A stretch of 64,000 nucleotides of DNA from Gammaproteobacteria bacterium. Lineage in GTDB: Bacteria; Pseudomonadota; Gammaproteobacteria; Pseudomonadales; Pseudohongiellaceae. The DNA lies in the NCBI GenBank assembly GCA_041395725.1, contig JAWKZW010000001.1, positions 2,232,001-2,296,000 on the forward strand, given 5' to 3'. This document shows positions 24,663 through 33,166 of the stretch, piece by piece. Every line of letters starts with the position of its first letter. Position 1 is the stretch's first letter. The translations under genes were made by a program, and so were the position numbers. The notes under the pieces are model-generated. The model was not told the origin of the DNA. It did no database searches and saw only the letters and a list, made by a program, of their open reading frames with translations.

Positions 24663-27281
24663 TCAGTTCCTCGGTCGCTCGAACACCGCAGAAAAAAACA
24701 GGCTGTTCAGGAACAGTTTATTGGTGCCAAAAAAATAAGCACGGAAATTCGGGTTGTCGGCAAAAAGTATTACGCTGCCTTCCCCGTGGCGCTCGGCGAT
24801 GAGTGCGGCCTTGCCGGCCAGTTCGTCCTGGTTCTCCTGGGATGCGAAACCTGCCAGCAGCGAGTTTTCCGGGATTTCGATGACAGTTGCCCAGGGATTG
24901 GCTGGTTTTTCGAACGCAATCAGCGTGTTGCGCAGGCTGGGAATGACGCGGTTGGCAACGCCAAAGCCAATAGGATGAGTGGTATCGAGGTCGCCAGCCA
25001 GTATCGATCCGCCAATGATATCCTCGGCCTCTACAGCGTCCTTGTCGGCATAATTGAGTCTTAGGGGACCTTCTTTCTCTTTTTCGGCGACACTGGATAC
25101 CTTGTCCTCGCTATAGAGAATCTGCTCGTGTGCCCAACTGGCACCCTGACGGATTCCGATCAGTGTGCCACCATCCCGAACCCAGTCGTTTATGACGTCC
25201 ACTCGTGAAGACAGGTCGCCATGGGTACCACCGACCAGCACCATATGGGTATAGCGGTTCAGGTTCAGGGAGCCGAAACGGCGCATTTCCGTCATGTGCA
25301 CGGGCATGTTCATTCTGGCATCGAGCAGATGCCACACCTCACCCGCGTCATTGGCGGACAGGCCCTGTCCTACCAGCAACAGCACCTCGGGTTTGGATAC
25401 ATTGCTGAAGCTGGGGCTGCCCAGATCCATTCCGACGGAAGGTGTTCGGCCTGAATCAACCGCATAAACCTCGATACCGTCTTCACGGGCAATGGTGCTG
25501 ACCAGCCCATGAATCTCGTCATCCTCCAGTTCTCCTCCCTGCCAGCCTAACGGGATCAGAATTGCGCCGCGATCCAGGTCGACCACTCCCTCAGTGGATT
25601 GGATTGTCAACGGGCTGGTAGCGACCTTGGGTCGGACACCGGCATCCAGCAGTCGGTACAAGGCCCGGGGTGCATAATAGTTGGACCAGGAAAACAGGTA
25701 GGCGTAATCCGCCTGCGCGGGTGCTGTCTCGGCCGGAAAGGTGGCGCTTGCCTGGTCGCCTGCCAGAGCTGCCCGCATTTCCCTTGCGGTCAGTGGTGCG
25801 TAATCAAAGTCGAAGGCCAGGGGTAACGTCCAGGCGGAAACGTCGTAGAAAGTGTTGTCGTCGAAACTGGTGATTTGCTCGAACAGGCCTTTCACCATGC
25901 GATACTGGGACTGCGTCGTTTCAACAATGTAAGAGTCTTCCGCCCGATACAGCACATCATCGACGGTAATGTCCCGGTCCAGATGATTGACCCGGATCTG
26001 GTGACGGTTCAGCAGATCGATTGCGTGAAAGGCGCGCGCCCTGTCGCCGGGCACGGCAAACACATAGGCTTTGATGTCATCCGCTTCCGCCAGTTCAAGT
26101 GACTCCCGGGAGAAATCGCGCTGGAACTGCAACAGTTCACCGCGTAACTCCAGCCCTGCTCTGATCATCTCCAGGGACGTGCGGTACTGGGTACGGATGT
26201 TGTCACGAAAGGACAGTACGCCGTGGGGCGTTTCCAGCAGACCCTCCGAGCTGGCCTGTTCGAACAACATGCCCATGCTGGCATGCATGTGGGGATAGGT
26301 GGAACCTTTGCCTATGTAGTAGTTGTCATAGTTTTCTTCATTGAAATACAGGCGCTGTTCCTGATCGAGCCAGGACCTGGCTCTGGCGGAGACCTGATCC
26401 AGCAGCTCAATGGAACGATCGGGTATATACGGAAACGTTCGATCAGGCTCGCCTGGATGAAAGTAGTAGGTGCTGTTCTGCCCCATCTCGTGATAGTCCA
26501 CCAGGATGTTCGGACGCCATTCGTGAAATTTTGCCACCCAGCCTTGAGCTTCCGGATGCTGAACCATAAGCCATTGACGATTCAGATCGAACCAGTAGTG
26601 GTTGGTTCTGCCGCCGGGCCAGGCAGTATTGTGCAGTCTGTGGTCAGGGTCGGTTACCGGCACATAGGAGCCGTACATGTGGTTCCAGGCGGACATCCGG
26701 CTGTTGCCGTCGGGATTGAATACCGCAATCAGAATGATCACACTCTGTTCCAGGGTCCGGTCAATTTCCGGTCCCTGAGCGGCCGCCAGGTGATACGCCA
26801 CCGCCATGGAGGAATCGGTCGAGCTGACCTCGGCGCCATGTACCCCATAATTCAGCCAGGTGATCACTGGCATTTCGGGGCTGACTTCCCGGGTGCTCTC
26901 CGGGTCGTTTAGAGCTATATGGGCGGCTTTGATCTCATCGATTCGCAGATGGTTTTCCGGCGAGGTAATGGTTAAGGCCAGGATCGGGCGGCCTTCATGT
27001 GTATAGGCCATTACCTCTGAGGTGATGCGTGGTGACAGTTCGTCGAGAACCTGCAGGTAGCGGACCAGCAGATCGTTGCGGGCGATACGATGGCCCAGTG
27101 GGTGACCGATGATGGATTCCGGTAAGGGAATGGCTGGGTCGAAAGACACGTCTTCCGGGTAGAATGGTGTGTCCCGCTCGACCTGGGCATAACTGGCAGA
27201 AACCGCTGATAGCATCAGTGTCAGCGCTACGGTCGTAGACAGAATACCGTAAGGCCTGCTGAGGCTGGAAAAACTGATCAT
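24663..27281 (-). CDS. Exported M14 family zinc carboxypeptidase, large form (copy B)
   Basis: The 872-residue paralog of the gene at 20498-23212 has a signal peptide (ILSTTVALTLMLSAVSASYA). The M14 site is intact: NYGVHGAEVSS, VDYHEMGQN, FDLNRQW and MLFEQASSEG. The C-terminal half again contains a GATase-like segment (LVGGTHGDLSSRVDVINDW, then a GGTLIG turn). The two copies share architecture but differ widely in sequence, so the duplication is old or the pair was assembled. It is first in the M14-M24-M14 order. A dispersed-repeat arm (27311-27330) lies 30 bases upstream of its start. Confidence 0.87.
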   Translation of the reverse strand: MISFSSLSRPYGILSTTVALTLMLSAVSASYAQVERDTPFYPEDVSFDPAIPLPESIIGHPLGHRIARNDLLVRYLQVLDELSPRITSEVMAYTHEGRPILALTITSPENHLRIDEIKAAHIALNDPESTREVSPEMPVITWLNYGVHGAEVSSTDSSMAVAYHLAAAQGPEIDRTLEQSVIILIAVFNPDGNSRMSAWNHMYGSYVPVTDPDHRLHNTAWPGGRTNHYWFDLNRQWLMVQHPEAQGWVAKFHEWRPNILVDYHEMGQNSTYYFHPGEPDRTFPYIPDRSIELLDQVSARARSWLDQEQRLYFNEENYDNYYIGKGSTYPHMHASMGMLFEQASSEGLLETPHGVLSFRDNIRTQYRTSLEMIRAGLELRGELLQFQRDFSRESLELAEADDIKAYVFAVPGDRARAFHAIDLLNRHQIRVNHLDRDITVDDVLYRAEDSYIVETTQSQYRMVKGLFEQITSFDDNTFYDVSAWTLPLAFDFDYAPLTAREMRAALAGDQASATFPAETAPAQADYAYLFSWSNYYAPRALYRLLDAGVRPKVATSPLTIQSTEGVVDLDRGAILIPLGWQGGELEDDEIHGLVSTIAREDGIEVYAVDSGRTPSVGMDLGSPSFSNVSKPEVLLLVGQGLSANDAGEVWHLLDARMNMPVHMTEMRRFGSLNLNRYTHMVLVGGTHGDLSSRVDVINDWVRDGGTLIGIRQGASWAHEQILYSEDKVSSVAEKEKEGPLRLNYADKDAVEAEDIIGGSILAGDLDTTHPIGFGVANRVIPSLRNTLIAFEKPANPWATVIEIPENSLLAGFASQENQDELAGKAALIAERHGEGSVILFADNPNFRAYFFGTNKLFLNSLFFSAVFERPRN

Positions 27282-27310
27282 GTTGAATTGCTCCAGATTT
27301 GGAAAGGGCC

Positions 27311-27330
27311 AGGCAACCTCTGAATCAGCG
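27311..27330. repeat. Single arm of the dispersed palindromic repeat
   Basis: A degenerate copy (AGGCAACCTCTGAATCAG) just upstream of the M14 copy B gene. Confidence 0.35.
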
Positions 27331-27569
27331 GTGCTGAACCCGGGCTTTCCTGGATTGGCGATTGCTGGAAATCATTACTTTGGACCGAGTGTACCGTGAA
27401 TACTGACCCGGAAGTAAGCACAGCAAAGCCTGCTGATGGTGTGCCCTGTTTCAGTGCGCCCAGGTCGGACTGGTATACGACGCGACCCACCCCGGTGTTT
27501 TTTAGTCCGTGAGTGTCAATCTATTCCATAATGGGGCGCTTAAATAAAATAGCAGCCTAGGAGGAGACT

Positions 27570-27805
27570 ATAAAGAAGCAATTACTGCGCGCGCCCGCAT
27601 TGACCCTGTTCGACCTTATGGCCGGCAAGGGGCTGGCGCAGGAGCGGGTGGGAAATTTTGCCCTGCTGGACCAGGCGGGCTATGTGCAGAATCCTATGAA
27701 TCCGGATCCCACCCGGTCAGTCCCTGGGGGCTGCAGAGGTGGGATGAGATGTTCTTCGGCGCCGTGGACTGGAAATACGTCTATCAGGCGCGTTTTCAGC
27801 AATAA
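27570..27805 (+). pseudogene. Remnant of a redoxin/copper type II monooxygenase-like gene
   Basis: AGGAGG (27559-27564) is followed five bases later by ATA where a start ATG is expected, then by a signal-like segment and a redoxin opening (ERVGNFALLDQAGYVQ). After NPDPTR the continuation is in another frame: WDEMFFGAVDWKYVYQARF and a TAA at 27803. This resembles the C-terminal end of copper type II monooxygenase-like proteins such as the one at 33167-34645 (NPNVPDPR...). The intervening several hundred residues are missing. The sequence shows a lost start codon, a large deletion and a frameshift. The rest of the 27282-27904 gap has no gene. Confidence 0.6.
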
Positions 27806-27827
27806 GGACAAAAAGGCAAGGAATTAT

Positions 27828-27865
27828 AAAGGCAGGAAGCCGATAGTGTGCTTCCTGCCTTTTTA
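27828..27865. terminator. Intrinsic terminator, probably bidirectional
   Basis: A 13-bp stem (27828-27840 with 27850-27862) and a nine-base loop lie between the pseudogene and the convergent CocE gene. T-runs are available at the end of the stem on the plus strand and, more weakly, on the minus strand. Confidence 0.85.
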
Positions 27866-27904
27866 CTGGCTCTGAATAAGCCCGGTGAGGACCAGGCAAC
27901 CGTC

Positions 27905-29554
27905 TTAGAGCTCCTCGGTAACCACCGGCAGAATGATCGCGGACGGCCGCTGGGCGTCAAAGTAGACTCTGTTATTCGCCACCCGGGGCGGCGTGTCTGT
28001 GTCGTCCAGCGCTGCGCCGTTATTCGGGTTTACCGCGAAGCGGGGAAAGTTACTGGACGTAACATGGATGCCAAGTCGGTGGCCTTTTTCGAAGGTCTGA
28101 GCGGTGCTCCACATGTTGATAACCAGTTTTTCCACTTCGCCCGGCGTCATCAATGCGACGTCTTCAGGTCGTTGACCCTTGCGGAATCGGCCTCGGATCG
28201 GATAGTCGAGGATCAGGGCTTCGTACCCGTCCGGGTAGATGTCGACCAGCTTGACGACGAAGTCCGTATCCAGCACATCCGTGGAGACAAACAGCTCCAT
28301 GTCAATGTGCCCCGCCACAACCAGGTTGTCCTCCAGAACCGGTGTCTGGAAGCGCAGATAGTCCTGGCGCTGACCGATTTCGCGCTGATCACGGGGTCCC
28401 ACATCACTGCCGAGGTTCTGGCCGCCAACAGTTGGAACCGGGTTTTCAGGATCGAACCGGTAGCTGATGGAGGCTGAGTCCTGCCGTGGCGGCGCGCTTC
28501 CGATACTAATATCCGGCTGCAGGTAAAAGCGCGTGGGTTCGTGCGCGGGTGGCCAGCTGTCGGCCTGAATAACACGATTTAACGGCGAAACCTGGCCCTT
28601 GCGTGCTGACGCCATCATGTAATAGCTGACCGGTGGCTCGTCCATGATGCCGTTATCAATGTCCTTAAGCCAGTAGTCCCACCAGCGCAGTTGCTGTTCG
28701 ATATCACCACTGATCAGACCACCGCCCGGATACTCAAGATCTCCCTGTAGAGCACCGTGTCCAAAGGCGCCCATGAACAGTTTCTGCTTGCCGCGTGCCC
28801 GCTCGTGGCCCTCGTTCTGCAGGTAGACGTAGTTATACAGTGATCCCTCAGCGTAGATGTCGTGCCAACCACCGACGTTATAGACCGGAATCTGGACATT
28901 GTGTCGGTGGAATAGGAAATCCGAATCCAGCCAGCCCTGGTCGAGCACAGCCCGAGCCTTGTAGGCGGCAATGGCATCGTCACTGACTCCCTGGCCCCGC
29001 AGCCAGCCCCCGGAGTGGCTTTCTTTAAAGACACCGCCAACAAAACGGGAACGATAAAAAAGGCTGTCTGGCGCTACGGTAACGTAGGCTGCGGTTAGAT
29101 GAGGTGGTGCAGCGGCGGCCGCCAGGTTCGAGGTGATACCCGGTGCCGAAGTGCCAAAGATGCCGATTTTCCCGTTGCTGAATTCCTGTGCTGCAATCCA
29201 CTCAACGGTATCGTAACCGTCGTCAATATCCGTTTCGAAAGGTCGGTTCTCTCCCCCGGATGCATTGCGCCCTCGCACATCCTGGCTCACAAGCGCATAA
29301 CCCCGGGAGGTGAAGATGGTGGCACTGCGATCGGCGCCATTCTTATTGTAAGGCGTCCGCGTCAGCACTGCCGGCCAGGGTCCATCTCCCTCCGGCAGGT
29401 AGAGGTTGGTGGCCAGAACAACGCCATCGCGCATCGGCACCATGACTACGTGTTTCTTGAACTCGTCTTGTGCCCACGCGACCGGGATCGCACAACATAA
29501 AGCAAGGAATGCCAGGGTCAGAAGGCGCATTGAATTCACTCGGTTCTTATACAT
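27905..29554 (-). CDS. Exported CocE/NonD family (S15-like) hydrolase
   Basis: The 549-residue protein has a signal peptide (RLLTLAFLALCCAIPVAWAQ), an alpha/beta-hydrolase core and the C-terminal jelly-roll domain of X-Pro dipeptidyl-peptidase/cocaine-esterase-type enzymes. The nucleophile elbow is GIFGTSAPGI (S136), the acid fits VGGWHDIYAEG and the histidine fits GAFGHGALQ. The N-terminal RDGVVLATNLYLP and VSQDVRGRNASGGE are family hallmarks. It may be a peptidase, as its peptidase-rich surroundings suggest, or an acylase/esterase. Starts at 29554 (after GGAAAG) and at a nearby downstream ATG (MRLL...) are both possible. Confidence 0.88.
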   Translation of the reverse strand: MYKNRVNSMRLLTLAFLALCCAIPVAWAQDEFKKHVVMVPMRDGVVLATNLYLPEGDGPWPAVLTRTPYNKNGADRSATIFTSRGYALVSQDVRGRNASGGENRPFETDIDDGYDTVEWIAAQEFSNGKIGIFGTSAPGITSNLAAAAAPPHLTAAYVTVAPDSLFYRSRFVGGVFKESHSGGWLRGQGVSDDAIAAYKARAVLDQGWLDSDFLFHRHNVQIPVYNVGGWHDIYAEGSLYNYVYLQNEGHERARGKQKLFMGAFGHGALQGDLEYPGGGLISGDIEQQLRWWDYWLKDIDNGIMDEPPVSYYMMASARKGQVSPLNRVIQADSWPPAHEPTRFYLQPDISIGSAPPRQDSASISYRFDPENPVPTVGGQNLGSDVGPRDQREIGQRQDYLRFQTPVLEDNLVVAGHIDMELFVSTDVLDTDFVVKLVDIYPDGYEALILDYPIRGRFRKGQRPEDVALMTPGEVEKLVINMWSTAQTFEKGHRLGIHVTSSNFPRFAVNPNNGAALDDTDTPPRVANNRVYFDAQRPSAIILPVVTEEL

Positions 29555-29695
29555 GATGGGCTTTCCGTCATTCTTGTTGTTTGAAGGAAATTACTTTACG
29601 CGAGGAACAACCCGGCGGCAAGGAGGTACCCAGTGTCTGCCATCCAGGCTCATTGGACATCGATTCCGGCCTCGCCTAAAATGCCCGGCACAATC

Positions 29696-29747
29696 AGGAG
29701 CCTCCGATCAATTACCAGAGCATTGTGGTAATTGATCAGAGGTTCCT
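29696..29747. repeat. Complete copy of the dispersed palindromic repeat
   Basis: Two 21-base arms (29696-29716 and 29727-29747) pair with two mismatches that are G-U compatible, around a ten-base loop. The arm AGGAACCTCTGATCAATTA and its variants recur at 2301, 27311, 38967, 41166, 46482, 48261 and 63537. Here it lies 45 bases before the trhO start and would form a leader hairpin. Confidence 0.8.
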
Positions 29748-29791
29748 TAACTTGCATCGGATTTACGTTCCGATCAGCAAAAGGAAATACT

Positions 29792-30787
29792 ATGAAGCAG
29801 AGTGTAGTCGTCGCGGCGTTGTATCATTTCGCCAGATTTCCCGATTTTCATTCCTTTCAGCAGCCCCTGAAAAGCATCATGCTGACCAATCAGGTGCGAG
29901 GCACCTTATTGCTGGCGAGGGAGGGCATAAACGGTACCATCGCCGGGTCACGGGAAGGGATTGATGCCGTTGTGGCTCTGATCAGACAGGACTCCCGTTT
30001 CGCAGCTATCGAGATCAAGGAATCCTATACCGATGAGAACCCTTTCTACCGCACCAAGGTCAAGCTCAAGAAAGAGATTGTCACCATGGGCGTGGAGGAC
30101 ATTGATCCTAACCACATAGTCGGCACCTATGTCGACGCCAGCGACTGGAATGCATTGATCTCCGATCCCGAGGTCCTGCTGGTCGATACGCGTAACAGGT
30201 ACGAGTATCAGATCGGCACCTTTCAGGGTGCCGTCAATCCGGAAACCGACTCGTTCCGCGAATTTCCGGAGTTCGTGGCACAACAGCTGGACCCTGAGAA
30301 ACACCGCAAGGTGGCGATGTTCTGCACCGGCGGAATTCGCTGTGAAAAGTCCACTGCCTATCTCAAGCAGCAGGGCTTCGATGAGGTATATCATTTGAAA
30401 GGTGGCATCCTTAAATACCTGCAGGATGTGCCGAAGCAGGAAACTCTCTGGCAGGGCGAGTGCTTCGTCTTTGATAACCGGGTGACAGTCAATCATGACC
30501 TGGAAAAAGGTGAGTACGACCAGTGCCACGCCTGTCGTATGCCGATCAGTGACGAAGACAAGCTGAGCGAACACTACCAGAAAGGGGTCAGTTGTCACTA
30601 TTGTCACGACAAGCACAGCCGGCAACAGGTGAAACGCTATGCTGAACGGGAGCGGCAGATGGAGCTGGCGCGGGAGCGTGGTGAGAATCACATCGGGCAG
30701 CCAATGCAGACGCTCATTGAAGAGCGAAAGCGGGAGAAGTTGCGCTTCAAGGATCAGCAAAGGAAACGGTCGGCTACGACCGGTTAG
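29792..30787 (+). CDS. trhO: tRNA uridine(34) hydroxylase (rhodanese-domain, YceA family)
   Basis: The ATG at 29792, after AAAGGAAATACT, gives 331 residues matching TrhO/YceA: an N-terminal ferredoxin-like domain (LYHFARFPDF, GTLLLAREGINGTIAG), a central rhodanese domain with the active cysteine in MFCTGGIRCEKS (C178), and a C-terminal zinc-type segment (CHACRMPISDED, CHYCHDKH). TrhO hydroxylates U34 of certain tRNAs on the way to 5-methoxyuridine or carboxymethoxyuridine in an oxygen-dependent way. The charged tail (about residues 285-331) is typical. Codons open upstream run through the repeat hairpin and are not used. Confidence 0.95.
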   Translation: MKQSVVVAALYHFARFPDFHSFQQPLKSIMLTNQVRGTLLLAREGINGTIAGSREGIDAVVALIRQDSRFAAIEIKESYTDENPFYRTKVKLKKEIVTMGVEDIDPNHIVGTYVDASDWNALISDPEVLLVDTRNRYEYQIGTFQGAVNPETDSFREFPEFVAQQLDPEKHRKVAMFCTGGIRCEKSTAYLKQQGFDEVYHLKGGILKYLQDVPKQETLWQGECFVFDNRVTVNHDLEKGEYDQCHACRMPISDEDKLSEHYQKGVSCHYCHDKHSRQQVKRYAERERQMELARERGENHIGQPMQTLIEERKREKLRFKDQQRKRSATTG

Positions 30788-30918
30788 GGATCCGGTTTGC
30801 TGGAAATTTACTTGCAGGTAGGAGGATGAGCCGAATCACGAGGTTGCCCTGGTTCTTTAGCGACGGCGTTTTTTGGCCGACGTGCTGGTTGGAGAAGTGG
30901 CAATCAGTGACTCCGAAC

Positions 30919-31066
30919 GGCCTGGTCAGGCAGGGCTGTCATGCTGCTGCGGACCGCGCCCCTCCGGGGTGCCTTCACTCTGAAAAATGCCCTGAAGGGC
31001 GGTCATTTTTCGCCGTTCAGCGCGGTCCTTGATTGCAGCCGCACGACAGCCCTGCCTGACCAGGCC
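30919..31066. repeat. Long palindromic element A with perfect 22-bp arms
   Basis: Perfect inverted 22-base ends (30919-30940 and 31045-31066) enclose nested hairpins: GGACCGCGC near 30951 with GCGCGGTCC near 31019, GAAAAATG (30982-30989) with CATTTTTC (31004-31011), and CCCCTCCGGGG. The interior is related to that of element B (50809-50952). No reading frame fits. The element lies in a 760-bp gap (30788-31547) without a recognisable gene. Confidence 0.85.
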
Positions 31067-31140
31067 TTAGGCCTCAGCTCAGGATGGTGCCAGGCGGCTT
31101 CGATAACACCTGCAGCGATTGGTAGTTGTAATCAAGGTTC

Positions 31141-31215
31141 GTGGCAAGTTGGGGAGGATCAGATTCCCCTGGGCCGGTGCGACCTCCGAACGGGTACTTA
31201 CTCTTGTTCCGAAAT
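31141..31215. repeat. Fragment related to element B and its flank, inverted
   Basis: GGCAAGTTGGGGAGGATCAG and the following ~55 bases match, with scattered changes, the reverse complement of 50780-50850 (left arm and flank of element B). It lies 75 bases after element A. Confidence 0.55.
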
Positions 31216-31373
31216 CCACAACAGGCCCAGAAAACACCAACTGGTACACTTGCCGCAGTCAACCGCCTTGCCAGCTTGCGGGCGCTTGGTTTGTGGGAAG
31301 ATTGGCGCAAGGCTTTTGTTTGGCGAACGTGGAGCCCTATTTGGCCAGTCTGGCAATTTCCCAGGCATCTTTT

Positions 31374-31413
31374 TGTGCGTCTGTGCGTCTGTGCGTCTGT
31401 GCGTCTGTGCGTC
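31374..31413. repeat. Five tandem copies of an 8-bp unit (TGTGCGTC)
   Basis: Five perfect octamers in noncoding sequence. Several frames are open through it, but none looks like a gene. Confidence 0.95.
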
Positions 31414-31547
31414 GCTACGCTCTGTGCCACTCGAAAAGCAGCATCGCTGTCAGTACAGGTTACCGCTGCACTAGTCTGTGAGCTACTGCTGCAAGTCGAA
31501 GTTCTTTTTTGATCAAGCGGACGCCTGAAGGTATCTGTCTATGTTTA

Positions 31548-31655
31548 TCAGAAGCGGTAAACCTCGATCGTCCCGTCCACGGTGACGCGTGCGAACCAGA
31601 AATCGTCGATGGACCAGGCGGCGAAAGGGGAGCCGCCCCGGTCTGCCACGATCAC
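31548..31655 (-). CDS. Possible 35-residue frame coupled to the AraC gene
   Basis: A GTG at 31655 overlaps the TGA stop of the AraC-type gene (GTGA) and opens 35 codons (IVADRGGSPFAAWSIDDF and then WFARVTVDGTIEVYRF) to a TGA at 31548. The composition is protein-like and rich in aromatic residues. It may be a genuine small protein, the remnant end of a lost gene or chance. I recognise no family. Confidence 0.3.
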   Translation of the reverse strand: MIVADRGGSPFAAWSIDDFWFARVTVDGTIEVYRF

Positions 31656-32761
31656 TCCGTAGGAACGCCCTGACCGTCCCTGGCCCGGTGCCGATTGCGG
31701 TATTCGGTTGGCGTCATACCAAATCGGGTCTTAAACGCCGTATTGAACGATGACATCGACGTGAAGCCCACGTCCAGAGCGATACTGGAAATGGAACTGT
31801 TGTCCGCCACCAGCCTGGAACTGGCTTCCGTCAATCGGTAGCTGTTGAGAAACTGGTTGAAATTCTTGAATTTCAGTTCCTTGTTGATGAGCCGGCGCAG
31901 ACGGTATTCCTGTACCCCGAGCTGCTCCGCGAGGGTGGTGATGGTCAGCCCGTGCTGACTGAACAGGCGCTGGTTCGCCACCAGTTCCAGCACCCGGTTC
32001 ATCAGCAGGTGATTCTGGTTATCCGATGGGATCGCAACCGGGCCACCTTCCGGGGGCGGGGCCGGACCGGGTTCCGTCAATACATTCAGGGTCCGATTAC
32101 TAACCCGCAGGACCGACAGGTTGAACACCAGTCCCAACAGGAACAGATAGAGTGGAAACAATGCCGAAGGGACCGGCGTGCGCGAGAACAGGCTGAAACT
32201 TTCCAGAAAGGGATCGGCAAAGGTGAAAAAGCTGTTCAACCCGCGGATGGCGAGAAAGGCTCCGACACTGACCACGAAGATTACCCGGAAGCGACGCCGC
32301 TCCTCAACCAGGTCGGCCCGGTAGCCCTGGACGGCCAACAGGATGGCAAGGCACGCATAGCAGACCAGGATCAATTGGGGAATGGCGTAAATGAGCAGGA
32401 AATACAAGTCGCTGTTGGTCAGACTGTTATTGTAAAACGGCACTCCGACAGCCCGGGAGACGATGAAATACAGAATCGGAACCCAGAAAAGCCGGTTCAG
32501 TTTTACATTGTCGGTGAACAGCCGGAACGCCAGGTACCAAAGCACAAAAGGGGTCAGCGTTCCGATCCGGAACACCAGATAACTGAGCAGCGGACTGGTA
32601 GTTAAAGCACTGAAATCGCCCAGCACATAGCAACCCAGACAGGCGCTCAGAACCCCGATCAGCCTGCCTTCGAATCCCTGGCTGAAAAAAAGAAAGGAAA
32701 TGCTGACGGTAATCAGCTGTGATAGGGCGAGCAGAACGGCAATATCGGTCAGCGATAACAT
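31652..32761 (-). CDS. AraC-type regulator with an N-terminal multi-pass membrane domain
   Basis: The N-terminal two thirds consist of about seven hydrophobic helices (LTDIAVLLALSQLITVSI, SYLVFRIGTLTPFVLWYLAF, LLIYAIPQLILVCYACLAIL, and others). A proline-rich linker follows, then an AraC/XylS DNA-binding domain of about 100 residues with two helix-turn-helix units (LTITTLAEQLGVQEYRLRRL and ISSIALDVGFTSMSSFNTAF) and the typical end FKTRFGMTPTEYR. It would sense a signal at the inner membrane and bind DNA directly. It is divergent from the copper monooxygenase operon, and direct repeats lie between them. The ATG at 32761 starts at the first helix. A longer frame to a GTG at 32923 is less convincing. 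Confidence 0.85.
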   Translation of the reverse strand: MLSLTDIAVLLALSQLITVSISFLFFSQGFEGRLIGVLSACLGCYVLGDFSALTTSPLLSYLVFRIGTLTPFVLWYLAFRLFTDNVKLNRLFWVPILYFIVSRAVGVPFYNNSLTNSDLYFLLIYAIPQLILVCYACLAILLAVQGYRADLVEERRRFRVIFVVSVGAFLAIRGLNSFFTFADPFLESFSLFSRTPVPSALFPLYLFLLGLVFNLSVLRVSNRTLNVLTEPGPAPPPEGGPVAIPSDNQNHLLMNRVLELVANQRLFSQHGLTITTLAEQLGVQEYRLRRLINKELKFKNFNQFLNSYRLTEASSRLVADNSSISSIALDVGFTSMSSFNTAFKTRFGMTPTEYRNRHRARDGQGVPTE

Positions 32762-32969
32762 AGAATGGCGAAGATAAGTGAGCGCGACGGGCTTTGCAAG
32801 GACAACGAATACCACTTCGCGACAGGCCTGTTGGCAGCCCGTTCCAGACTGCCAATGCAGCCAATCAGGCACACAGTCGTCATTGAAATTCACGGGCCAG
32901 CTGAACGAATGCTCTGAAACCACTACCCATTGGTTAAAGTCCGCGCATCCGCCGGTTTGGCACCCTGAA

Positions 32970-33000
32970 TTTCAGAATCCGCAGGCGCTTTTTCAGAATC
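32970..33000. promoter_or_regulatory. Direct repeats spaced 21 bp: candidate AraC-type operator
   Basis: TTTCAGAATC occurs at 32970-32979 and 32991-33000, 21 bases start to start. This is the two-helical-turn spacing of AraC-family half-sites. The pair lies between the divergent AraC-type regulator and the monooxygenase operon (start 33167). Nothing else is identifiable in this 405-bp gap. Confidence 0.5.
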
Positions 33001-33166
33001 AGATAGCGATTGTTAAAAAATCCGTGAGACAGTTGCACAAAAATCTGCTCAAATCATACTCACAACAATAATCGACAAAGTCTGAGAATTCCCTGAGCCG
33101 CGCCTGGGTACCCTTCCGGGTCGGGCTCCGTCCCGGACTTACTTAACCACCGTGAGAGTGAAGCGT

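Noticed and set aside
30919..31066. Integron attC site
   Set aside because: The palindrome has the size range of attC, but the core GTTRRRY/RYYYAAC ends are absent and no integrase is near.
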